6,391 nt of DNA from an uncultured Eubacteriaceae bacterium (lineage in GTDB: Bacteria > Bacillota > Clostridia > Eubacteriales > Eubacteriaceae), in contig CANQNI010000091.1 of assembly GCA_947625175.1 (NCBI GenBank), positions 1-6,391 of the forward strand, written 5' to 3'. Of this stretch, positions 1 to 6,391 are shown piece after piece. The position numbers and the translations under genes are program-made. The notes below the pieces were generated by a model, which ran no database searches, had not been told where the DNA came from, and was given only the letters and a program-made list of their open reading frames with translations. Position 1 is the stretch's first letter. Each line of letters starts with the position of its first letter.

Positions 1-14
1 TCAAGCCAAAATAT

Positions 15-48
15 AAGGAATTACGTTAAAATTATAATTCCTTTTTTT
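15..48 (+). terminator. Rho-independent terminator for an off-window plus-strand gene
   Basis: A perfect 9-bp inverted repeat, AAGGAATTA at 15-23 and TAATTCCTT at 35-43, encloses an 11-base loop and runs straight into a run of seven T (42-48). This is the layout of an intrinsic terminator reading rightward. The stem is weak (AT-rich), as expected in this background. It presumably ends a plus-strand gene that lies almost wholly beyond the left edge. One frame closes with TAA at 14-16 and another with TAA at 27-29, but too little is visible to say which, if either, is coding. On the minus strand the hairpin is followed by TTATATTTT, so it may also stop transcription of the convergent glycosylase remnant. 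Confidence 0.6.
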
Positions 49-53
49 ATATT

Positions 54-140
54 TTAACTTGACTTTAACATAGAAGTCTCCTTACGAAACATTACTACTT
101 CGTTGAAGAAGGGGCTTTCCGCACGATTTCGGTAAATCTC
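54..140 (-). mobile_element. Possible 3' remnant of a TnpB-like (IS200/IS605) gene fused to the glycosylase
   Basis: Seen: the DNA from about 132 leftward does not encode glycosylase sequence and looks richer in G+C than its surroundings. A second minus-strand frame, different from the glycosylase frame, is open from just after a TAA at 143-141 to a TAA at 56-54. It gives 28 codons that begin EIY and end KETSMLKSS. The stretch also holds GAAAGCCCCTTCTTCAACGA (119-100), a CCCCTTC...GAAG-type partial hairpin. Known: TnpB proteins of IS200/IS605 elements often end in a variable tail with a charged or Gly-rich block followed by a K-Q/E-E-type end, and their right ends often carry AAGCCCC... hairpins. 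Inference: this is the last part of such a gene, joined to the glycosylase by deletion or recombination. The match is from memory and short, so an unrelated gene fragment is equally possible. Confidence 0.28.
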
Positions 141-621
141 TTAAATTATCCTCTGTTATCTCTTTTAAATCAAAAGCATTTGGAAAAGAATAGATATCTC
201 TTTTTGAATCGAGAAGATGACCATATTCTCTACTTAAAATTTCAATCAAATTTCTAATAGCTGGAATATTTTTATTTTGGGAAATTATGAAAGAGATTAA
301 AGTTTCCCATGGATCTTGTTTTAGAATTCGGATCCCTTTACCATATTCAATAGCTTTTGCAGCAAAATTATCCTTCTTACTTTCCAGTGTTCTAATTGTT
401 TGATAATCTTTTCCGAGATCAAAATATTTAAACCAGGTATTTTCCCAATCATTTTCCGAACAGGAAACCTTAAATTTATTATGATTTAATTTCTTTATCT
501 CAAGTATCTTATTATTTAGAATGAAAAGATAAGTATTATCAGAAATTATACGCGGTCTAAAACATTGACCACTATTAATTATTTTATCTAAATTAAAATC
601 GTCTGTAATTTCGATTACCAT
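82..621 (-). pseudogene. Truncated 8-oxoguanine DNA glycosylase (OGG-type), N-terminal half only
   Basis: This 179-codon frame encodes the front part of an OGG1-like base-excision-repair enzyme that would remove 8-oxoguanine from DNA. Residues 1-95 fit the OGG N-terminal domain: NSGQCFRPR at 16-24 corresponds to the usual GQCFRW, with Pro in place of Trp, and YFDLGKDY at 66-73 is typical. Residues 96-163 begin the helix-hairpin-helix glycosylase fold with GIRILKQDPWETLISFIISQ. In intact relatives this is followed by a GFRAKYI-like segment, the hairpin, the catalytic Lys and the catalytic Asp, for about 290-300 residues in total. Here similarity ends after LRDL (163), and 16 unrelated residues lead to TAA. 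The active-site lysine and aspartate are absent, so activity is not expected. No good Shine-Dalgarno site precedes the ATG at 621-619; the start is chosen from the family N-terminus. The gene is divergent from murI. A chimeric assembly junction is an alternative to a real lesion. Confidence 0.8.
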
Positions 622-654
622 AATTCTGTTTTTAAATTTTCTTGTTTAATACTT

Positions 655-663
655 TGATATAAT
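655..663 (+). promoter_or_regulatory. Extended -10 promoter of the murI-trpS-addB-addA operon
   Basis: TGaTATAAT is a perfect sigma-A extended -10 element, with the TG dinucleotide one base before a consensus TATAAT (658-663). No convincing TTGACA lies 16-18 bases upstream (the region reads AAATTTT), which an extended -10 can compensate for. Transcription would begin near 670, giving a leader of about 65 nt before the murI start chosen here. That is too short for a T-box leader, although trpS is the second gene. I see no other promoter in front of trpS, addB or addA. Confidence 0.55.
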
Positions 664-735
664 ATTTTATTGAATTTTAAATTTTAATCAATGAAGAAAA
701 TCTTTACTTTGATTAAAGTTTTTTTATGGGTGGTT

Positions 736-1524
736 ATGGATAATCGTGCAATAGGTTTAATTGATTCTGGTGTTGGTGGTTTTACCGTTTTAAAAGAATT
801 ACAAAATTATTTTCCTAATGAAAATTTCATCTATTTTGGAGATTCTAAAAATATGCCTTATGGAGAGAAATCTAATGAGGACATAATTAAACTGGTTAAT
901 AATGGAATAGAGTTTTTAATACAGAAAGAAGTTAAATTTATTATTTTAGCCTGTAATACTGCATCATCATTAATTGATAAACTCAGTTCAAGTGTTAAGT
1001 TATTTAGCATTATTGAAGCTGGATGTTTAGCTAGTTTAGATTTTGAAAAACAGGGGAAGATCGGTTTAATAGCTACCAGAGCTACGGTTAATAATAAAAC
1101 TTATGAAGAACAATTAGAAAAAATATCATCAGATTTATCTTTTGTTTCTTATGGAACTCAGGATCTGGCTCGTGTTATTAATAATCAGTTAGATGAAATT
1201 AATCTTTTAAAAAAGAATATCCATCAAGCTATTGATCCAATATTAAAACAAACACCGGTTAAGCATTTACTTCTTGGATGTACACACTTTCCTATTGTAA
1301 GTGAAACGATAAGAGAGTTATATCCCGAAATCCATTTAATCGATCCTGCTCAAAAGGAATCTCAATTAGTCCAAAAATTTATCATTGAAAATGATTTAGA
1401 AAATACTTCTAATAGAGAAGGTAAAACTATAATCTATCTACGTCAAGATCATGATGATTTAATAAGCAAACGGTTATTAAAAGAATTAAATATAAATTTT
1501 GAAAGTTTAAATTTTATCAATTAG
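736..1524 (+). CDS. murI: Glutamate racemase
   Basis: Cytoplasmic, cofactor-independent interconversion of L- and D-glutamate, supplying D-Glu for the peptidoglycan stem peptide. Numbered from the ATG at 736 (262 residues, near the family's 260-270), the signatures are IDSGVGG at 9-15 with Asp10, FGDSKNMPYGEKS at 34-46, ACNTAS with catalytic Cys73, and GCTHFP with Cys182 and His184. Both cysteines of the two-base mechanism are present. The usual VIEPG segment reads IIEAG here (92-96), a Pro-to-Ala change. The frame is open to an earlier ATG at 691, which would add 15 hydrophobic residues (MKKIFTLIKVFLWVV). I prefer 736 because the family begins a few residues before IDSG and a purine-rich GGGTGG (728-733) sits just upstream, whereas 691 has no ribosome site. 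First gene of the operon; trpS follows after 2 nt. Confidence 0.95.
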   Translation: MDNRAIGLIDSGVGGFTVLKELQNYFPNENFIYFGDSKNMPYGEKSNEDIIKLVNNGIEFLIQKEVKFIILACNTASSLIDKLSSSVKLFSIIEAGCLASLDFEKQGKIGLIATRATVNNKTYEEQLEKISSDLSFVSYGTQDLARVINNQLDEINLLKKNIHQAIDPILKQTPVKHLLLGCTHFPIVSETIRELYPEIHLIDPAQKESQLVQKFIIENDLENTSNREGKTIIYLRQDHDDLISKRLLKELNINFESLNFIN

Positions 1525-1526
1525 TT

Positions 1527-2531
1527 ATGGAAAAAAGAAAAATTGCTTATAGTGCCATACAGCCTTCAGGAACATTTACTTTAGGTAATTACTATGGGGC
1601 TTTAAAAAATTGGGTTAATCTACAAAAAGATTTTAACTGTTGTTTTTGCGTTGCAAATTTACATGCCATAACAGTTCCACAAGTAGCTTCTGAATTAAGA
1701 AAAAGGACTTTTGAATCTTATGCTTTATTATTAGCAACTGGAATAGATCCGAATGAATCTCTAGTCTATGTCCAATCTGAAGTTCCTGCTCATTCAGAAC
1801 TTACCTGGCTTTTAAATTGTTGTACTTATATGGGTGAGTTATCCAGAATGACTCAATATAAGGACAAATCTCAAAGACAGGGAAAAAATATAAGGGTCGG
1901 TTTATTTGACTATCCGGTTTTAATGGCTGCTGATATTCTTCTTTATCAGGCCAATATTGTACCGGTAGGAGCTGATCAAAAACAACATGTTGAACTTTGT
2001 AGAGATATTGCAGAACGTTTTAATAATACTTACGGAAAAACTTTTACCCTCCCAGAACCTTACTTTGGTGTTTCTGGTAGAAAAATTAATAGTTTACAGG
2101 AACCTACTAAGAAAATGTCAAAGTCAGATGAGAATCAGAACTCTTATATTTCTCTTCTGGACAATAAAGACACCATTATTAGAAAATTTAAAAGAGCTGT
2201 TACTGATTCTGAAGCTATTATTCAATATGATCCGGAAAACAAACCTGGTGTATCTAATCTTATTGAAATTTACAGCTGTGCTACGGATAAAAAAATTCCT
2301 GAAATAGAATCTGAATTTTCTAATGCTGGTTATGGTGACTTTAAACTAGCGGTTGGGGAAAATGTAGCAATCCAGTTAGAAACACTTCAGAAAAAATTTC
2401 ATGAATATTTAAGTGATAAAGGTGAACTGGAACGTTTAATGAAAATGAATGCTCAAAAGGCTGAATCTATTGCTTATAGAACTTTATCTAAAGCAAGAAA
2501 ACGTCTAGGAATAATAGAAATAAAAAAATGA
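1527..2531 (+). CDS. trpS: Tryptophanyl-tRNA synthetase
   Basis: Class Ic aminoacyl-tRNA synthetase that charges tRNA-Trp in the cytoplasm using ATP. At 334 residues it has the usual bacterial length. The HIGH-equivalent is TLGN within PSGTFTLGNYYGAL (13-26) and the KMSKS loop is KKMSKSDEN (195-203). MAAD (133-136) carries the Asp136 that corresponds to the tryptophan-indole-binding aspartate of the Geobacillus enzyme (Asp132), followed by PVGADQKQHVEL (146-157). Small departures from the common pattern are ANLHAIT for VDxHAIT near residue 43-49 and LCRD for LTRD at 157-160. All core motifs are intact, so it should be active. The start is 2 nt after the murI stop and lacks a clear Shine-Dalgarno site, suggesting coupling to murI translation. 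No T-box leader sits in front of it; the stop overlaps the addB start in ATGA. Confidence 0.97.
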   Translation: MEKRKIAYSAIQPSGTFTLGNYYGALKNWVNLQKDFNCCFCVANLHAITVPQVASELRKRTFESYALLLATGIDPNESLVYVQSEVPAHSELTWLLNCCTYMGELSRMTQYKDKSQRQGKNIRVGLFDYPVLMAADILLYQANIVPVGADQKQHVELCRDIAERFNNTYGKTFTLPEPYFGVSGRKINSLQEPTKKMSKSDENQNSYISLLDNKDTIIRKFKRAVTDSEAIIQYDPENKPGVSNLIEIYSCATDKKIPEIESEFSNAGYGDFKLAVGENVAIQLETLQKKFHEYLSDKGELERLMKMNAQKAESIAYRTLSKARKRLGIIEIKK

Positions 2532-5500
2532 GTTTAACAATTTATACTAGTAAACAATCCGGTGGAGTTAATCCGGCTAGAGAATTTATTTTAAATCAAA
2601 TTGTTAAATGTTATAAAAAAACAAAATTTAATAAAAGAAGAAAAATTTATGTATTAACCCCTAAACAGGATACTTACCAGGTTGAACGCGAATTAATTGA
2701 TCTGGTTGGTGATGGAGGTTTGTTGGGAATTCAAATAACTGATTTTGAATCTTTTATTCAACGCATGGTTCAGGAGGAAAGACCTAAAGTAAATATTGTT
2801 GATATTCATGGACAATTAATGCTTTTGCAAAAAGCTTTACTTAATATAGAAGACCAATTAGGAATTTATCGTTCGAGTATTCAAGAACCTAACTTTAAAA
2901 CAGTTATTCTAGATGAAATAGGAATGTTAAAACAAGCTCAACTGGCTCCAGAAAAAATAGAAAGAGGATTAGATAATGTTACTGATAATCTTTTGAAAAA
3001 TAAACTAAAAGATTTAAGTATTATTTTAAAGGAATTTAATAATCTTCTTGGGAAAGAGCACTTTGATGATGTTGAATTGAATTCCCTAGCTTTAAGTTTA
3101 ATTCCTGAATCTAAATTTTTAGAGGACATTCAGATATTCTGTCTTGACGAAAACAGTATTAGTTATCCGGAAATTCTTTTTTTATTAAGTATAGATAAAA
3201 AGGTTAAACGTATAGAAATAGCTCTAAACACTGATTTAAATCCTTATTCTCCAGATTTCTCAGCTTATATGATTCCTAATCAGGTTTTAAACACTTTTAA
3301 ACGATTAGCTAAAGAGCTAGGAGTTAAAATTAATCTAAAAAATCTACCTTTAGAAAAGAATATCAGCTCACTTGATTATTTGGCTAGTGAGCTCTTTTCA
3401 TATAATCCTGAACCTTATAAAGGAAAGGACCAAAAAGTTACTTTGTTTCAGGCAAAGGATCCCTGGGATGAAGTTAAACAGGTAGCTCAAAATATCTTAA
3501 AGGATAATTTAAATGGAATAGCATTTTCCTCGATAGCAGTTGCTAGTAATAGTCCTACCGAATATGAATCAATAATTAAGCGAGTATTTTCTCAATATGG
3601 TATTCCGTATTTTATTGATGAAAATCATAAAATAATTGATAATCAATTTATTCAGTCTGTTCTATCAGCTTTAGATTCAATTAATAGTAAATTTAACCGG
3701 TCAGATATTTTAAGTTATATAAAAAGCGAATTTTCCGGACTTACCCCTGATGAAACAGATCTTATTGAAAACTATTTAATCGAAGCTGGTATTAGATCAT
3801 TTGAATGGAATAAACCTTTTAAAAGAGTTCCCAGAGCTTGGAGATTAGAAGAAAAAGAATTAGATAATGATCACCCAGTTGTTGCTATACAAAATAAAAT
3901 TTTAGAGAATTTAAAACCTTTATCCAATTTAACCAGGAAAAAGCACACTATCAATGAATATATTCAAAAAGTTCAAGATTATCTAATTAATACTAAAAGT
4001 CAGGAACGTTTAGAAGAAATTGCTGAACTGGTAAGTAAAAATGAGGAGCAGGAGCTTTCAAGTAGATATAGACAAATTTGGAATATTTTACAGGAAATAT
4101 TAAGTCAAATGCAAAGTGTTTTGGGTGAAGAAAGAATGAGTTTCTCCGATTTTATTACAATTCTAAAATCTGGGATAACTAGTTACGATATTGGAGTTAT
4201 TCCAGAAGATAATGAAGCAGTAATAATTTCTTCACTTGAAAGAACAAGACTTCCTGAAACTCAAAATTTATATTTCTTGGGTCTTAATGAAGATCTTGTT
4301 CCTCTTAAGCATGCTGATGAAACTTTATTAACTGATTTTGATAAAAATCAATTAATAAAATATTATGAAGTCTCTAATCAAATAGTTCAGAATAAAGAAT
4401 TTAGTCATCAATTAGAAGAGAATAACTTATGGTTTTTATTGACCAAAGCAAGCAATAAAGTATATTTTACTTACCATACTTATACAACTTCAGGTGATAG
4501 AGCTTATCCATCTCGTTATGTTGATGTTCTCCTAAAAATTTTTGGAAAACAAATTTTTCAAAAACCCACCAAATTTTTTAGTTTATTATCTCCTTCCCGA
4601 GCTAACGTTATTTTAGAAAATTTTCTTAATGATAATGAATATAATAAAATTAAACGAATTCTTAATGAGTGGTTTTTAGAACATCCAGAAAGTTTAAATA
4701 CTGTAAAAACATTACCAGTTAAACCTGAAGATTCTTTAGAAGAATTAGACATCAGGGACCTGTTTGAAATTCAGGATGATAAAAATAGGGTTAATATTTC
4801 AAGACTTGAGAATTTTGCCAGTTGTCCCTTTAAACATTTTATTGATTATGGAATAAAATTACATGATCGAGAAGAATTTGAAGTTAGGTCTTTTGACACG
4901 GGAATTTTTATTCACGAGGTTTATGACCGCTTTCTATCTTCTTTAGTAGATAAAACCAATAAAAATCCTCAGATTTTCCATGAAAATGTTCAAAAATATT
5001 TAGATGATTGGGACTATTTTGAAGAAAATTTTGAAAAAATATTTAATAAGATAGTAGAAGAGCTTGAAGAAGTAAAAAGATATCAACATACTGCAGCTTC
5101 CCGTCATTTAATTACCAAAGTTAAAAGAATCTGTAAACTAGCTACAAGAATAATGTTAGAACAGTTTAGAGACTCAGAATTTACTCCCATTGAATTCGAA
5201 CAATATTTCTATGATAAAAGAGATGATGGAATTGTTATTGAAGGTCGAATTGATCGTATAGATGTCAACAATGACAAACATAATCCATTAGTTCGTGTGG
5301 TTGATTACAAGACAGGGGACAGGAAGATAAATTATATTGATTTGTTATACGGTAAATCTCTTCAACTAGCTATCTATTTAAATGAAGCCTTAAAACGATT
5401 TGGTAAAGATGCTCTTCCTAAAGGTGCTTACTATTTTATAACCAAACATGGAAGTTTTGATTATAAGGATGATTTAACTAAAGATCTTGTGAAGGACTAT

Positions 5501-5842
5501 AAAATGAATGGGATTAATAAAGAAACTGGTACTGAAGATGAGGATATTAAAGGAGGTACATCGAAAAATCAACCAAATAAGTTGAATGATCTAGAAATAG
5601 ATTCTCTTATGAATTATTCAACTTCTTTAGTTAAAACTCTCACTGATGAACTTAGTTCCGGTAATATTAAAATTAATCCTGTTTTTATAGATGGGAAAAA
5701 TAGTAGTTGTAAATATTGTAATTATAAAGATATTTGCCGTTTTAATGTTAATAATACTGAATTTGAGTTTAATAAGTTCAATAGTATTAATAAAGATGAA
5801 TTTTTTGAAAAAATAAAAGAATCGGAGGATCAAAATGGCTGA
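2528..5842 (+). CDS. addB: AddB, ATP-dependent helicase/deoxyribonuclease subunit B
   Basis: Subunit of AddAB, which resects double-strand breaks, recognises Chi and prepares 3' ends for RecA; AddB cuts the 5'-ended strand. Length is 1104 residues against about 1160 in Bacillus. An inactive helicase-like N-terminal region includes LTPKQDTYQVEREL (about residue 44) and a VTLFQAKDPWDEVKQVA segment (304-320). A UvrD-C-like part around 563-600 contains SLERTRLPE and FLGLNEDLVP. The C-terminal RecB-type nuclease has His796 (FIHEVYDRF), GRIDRID (906-912), DYK (Asp926, Lys928) and Q-x3-Y (946-950). The four Fe-S ligands are Cys766 (ASCPFKHF) and Cys1061/1064/1070 (C-x2-C-x5-C). The KMxG segment at 992-1025 leads into a short charged loop. 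Oddly, the usual N-terminal Gly-x4-GKS/T Walker A is replaced by SKQSGGVNPAREF (8-20). The start overlaps trpS by 4 nt with no strong ribosome site. Confidence 0.95.
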   Translation: MSLTIYTSKQSGGVNPAREFILNQIVKCYKKTKFNKRRKIYVLTPKQDTYQVERELIDLVGDGGLLGIQITDFESFIQRMVQEERPKVNIVDIHGQLMLLQKALLNIEDQLGIYRSSIQEPNFKTVILDEIGMLKQAQLAPEKIERGLDNVTDNLLKNKLKDLSIILKEFNNLLGKEHFDDVELNSLALSLIPESKFLEDIQIFCLDENSISYPEILFLLSIDKKVKRIEIALNTDLNPYSPDFSAYMIPNQVLNTFKRLAKELGVKINLKNLPLEKNISSLDYLASELFSYNPEPYKGKDQKVTLFQAKDPWDEVKQVAQNILKDNLNGIAFSSIAVASNSPTEYESIIKRVFSQYGIPYFIDENHKIIDNQFIQSVLSALDSINSKFNRSDILSYIKSEFSGLTPDETDLIENYLIEAGIRSFEWNKPFKRVPRAWRLEEKELDNDHPVVAIQNKILENLKPLSNLTRKKHTINEYIQKVQDYLINTKSQERLEEIAELVSKNEEQELSSRYRQIWNILQEILSQMQSVLGEERMSFSDFITILKSGITSYDIGVIPEDNEAVIISSLERTRLPETQNLYFLGLNEDLVPLKHADETLLTDFDKNQLIKYYEVSNQIVQNKEFSHQLEENNLWFLLTKASNKVYFTYHTYTTSGDRAYPSRYVDVLLKIFGKQIFQKPTKFFSLLSPSRANVILENFLNDNEYNKIKRILNEWFLEHPESLNTVKTLPVKPEDSLEELDIRDLFEIQDDKNRVNISRLENFASCPFKHFIDYGIKLHDREEFEVRSFDTGIFIHEVYDRFLSSLVDKTNKNPQIFHENVQKYLDDWDYFEENFEKIFNKIVEELEEVKRYQHTAASRHLITKVKRICKLATRIMLEQFRDSEFTPIEFEQYFYDKRDDGIVIEGRIDRIDVNNDKHNPLVRVVDYKTGDRKINYIDLLYGKSLQLAIYLNEALKRFGKDALPKGAYYFITKHGSFDYKDDLTKDLVKDYKMNGINKETGTEDEDIKGGTSKNQPNKLNDLEIDSLMNYSTSLVKTLTDELSSGNIKINPVFIDGKNSSCKYCNYKDICRFNVNNTEFEFNKFNSINKDEFFEKIKESEDQNG
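5824..5828 (+). promoter_or_regulatory. Ribosome binding site of addA
   Basis: GGAGG lies inside the last codons of addB, 6 bases before the ATG at 5835-5837. It is the best Shine-Dalgarno site placed before any gene in the window. It fixes the addA start and, with the 8-nt overlap, suggests that addA is translated at least as well as addB. Confidence 0.8.
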
Positions 5843-6391
5843 CTTCACTTGGACTGAAGAACAAACACGGGCAATTGATCTTAGAAACAAGAATATCCTA
5901 GTTTCAGCAGCTGCTGGTTCCGGAAAAACAGCCCTATTAACTGAAAGATTAAAACGGTTGGTTTTAGAAGATGGGGTTAGTTGTAGAAATCTTTTAGTCC
6001 TAACCTTTACTAGAGCTGCAGCTTCAGAAATGAAACAACGCTTTAAGCAAAAATTGTTTGATTCAATAAGCTCGAAAGAAAAAGGTAAACTAACCGATAA
6101 AGATATTCTTAATGAAATCAATGCTCTAACTGATGCCCAAATTTCAACTATTCATTCCTTTGCTCAATCGATGATAAAACGTCACTTTCAAGCCTTAGGA
6201 ATTGATCCGGATTTTAGAATAGCTGATGATGATGAAATTAAATTAATAACTGATGAAACTATAAACGAGGTCTTTGAGAATCTGTTTGAACAACACGAAG
6301 AAAACCCATCAAAGGAAACCTTAAATTTTATTGAATTAATGGATCTGTTTGGAGGACAGTTAAATAATGACGAAATTAAGAGATTAATTTC
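5835..6391 (+). CDS. addA: AddA, ATP-dependent helicase/nuclease subunit A (5' part, cut by window end)
   Basis: Superfamily 1A (UvrD/Rep-type) motor subunit of AddAB: a 3'-5' helicase that drives unwinding and carries a second nuclease at its C-terminus. Only the first 185 of an expected 1200 or so codons lie in the window. Visible are the Q-motif region FTWTEEQTRAI (4-14), Walker A with SAAAGSGKT and Lys31, motif Ia LLVLTFTRAAASEMKQR (about 53-69), and motif Ic QISTIHSFAQSMIKRHF (about 105-121). Then comes LGIDPDFRIADDDE, which is typical of AddA just before its 1B insertion. All helicase motifs present so far are intact, so ATPase function is expected. The nuclease cannot be assessed. The gene starts within the end of addB (8-nt overlap) behind a strong GGAGG, the standard addB-addA order in Bacillota. 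Confidence 0.96.
   Translation, partial: MADFTWTEEQTRAIDLRNKNILVSAAAGSGKTALLTERLKRLVLEDGVSCRNLLVLTFTRAAASEMKQRFKQKLFDSISSKEKGKLTDKDILNEINALTDAQISTIHSFAQSMIKRHFQALGIDPDFRIADDDEIKLITDETINEVFENLFEQHEENPSKETLNFIELMDLFGGQLNNDEIKRLI

Noticed and set aside
54..83. Minus-strand AAGGAG (83-78) six bases before an ATG (71-69), an ideal ribosome site
   Set aside because: The frame is only five codons (MLKSS) before TAA at 56-54; more likely part of the foreign tail's coding sequence.
100..124. GTGCG on the minus strand (124-120), the usual 5' boundary of a bacterial group II intron, at the glycosylase break
   Set aside because: Only five bases match. The following sequence does not continue with a recognisable domain I, and no 3' domain V/VI can be checked because the window ends. 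An intron would need the glycosylase exon to resume further left.
1987..2307. 106-codon plus-strand frame inside trpS
   Set aside because: It sits in another frame within TrpRS sequence that contains the intact KMSKS region; a shadow frame.
2348..2352. AGCGG (Bacillus Chi) at 2348-2352 and its complement CCGCT at 4927-4931 near the addAB genes
   Set aside because: One noted copy per strand of a 5-mer in 6.4 kb shows no enrichment, and the Chi sequence of this organism is unknown.
2938..3129. 63-codon minus-strand frame inside addB, and a similar 64-codon one at 4558-4752
   Set aside because: Both are antisense to addB coding sequence, with no ribosome site or recognisable motif noted.
5549..5557. 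AAAGGAGGT, a perfect Shine-Dalgarno match inside addB
   Set aside because: No ATG, GTG or TTG lies within 5-12 bases downstream, so it is not an internal start. It encodes part of the charged loop before the Fe-S cysteines.
5627..6121. 164-codon minus-strand frame across the addB-addA junction
   Set aside because: It lies wholly antisense to well-supported addB and addA coding sequence, reads as low-complexity Ile/Phe-rich protein as expected from reversed AT-rich codons, and matches no family I recognise.

Overview
The window is AT-rich (roughly 30% G+C by eye) with short intergenic gaps, stop-start overlaps between genes and Shine-Dalgarno sites. It carries an AddA/AddB recombination nuclease pair rather than RecBCD. 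Together with protein sequences that read like Clostridia or Halanaerobiales-type homologues, this points to a low-GC Bacillota (Firmicutes) chromosome. Genus and species cannot be told from the sequence. There are no rRNA or tRNA genes, no CRISPR array, no complete insertion sequence and no gene-free stretch longer than about 150 bases.

Left part (1-621): an AT-rich hairpin with a T-tract (15-48) ends transcription arriving from a plus-strand gene beyond the left edge. Facing it on the minus strand is the 5' half of an 8-oxoguanine DNA glycosylase gene (OGG type). The family match stops abruptly near residue 163, before the catalytic helix-hairpin-helix region, and runs into about 80 bases of unrelated, more GC-rich DNA. 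That DNA may be the 3' end of a transposon-type gene (IS200/IS605 TnpB-like). The glycosylase should be inactive, and this is the least ordinary part of the window.

Middle and right (about 655-6391): an extended -10 promoter (TGaTATAAT, 655-663) divergent from the glycosylase drives a tightly packed plus-strand operon: murI (glutamate racemase, D-glutamate for peptidoglycan), trpS (tryptophanyl-tRNA synthetase), addB and addA. Spacing is 2 nt between murI and trpS, a 4-nt ATGA overlap between trpS and addB, and an 8-nt overlap between addB and addA. Translational coupling is therefore likely throughout. addA is cut by the right edge after 185 codons.

AddA (motor helicase and one nuclease) and AddB (second nuclease, Fe-S cluster and Chi scanning) together form the double-strand-break end-processing enzyme. 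The AddB here keeps a complete nuclease and the 4-cysteine Fe-S signature but has lost the N-terminal Walker A motif. murI and trpS are housekeeping genes with no mechanistic link to AddAB; they share only the transcript. I see no evidence of a new multi-gene system. The points worth following are the broken glycosylase with its foreign tail and the Walker A-less AddB.
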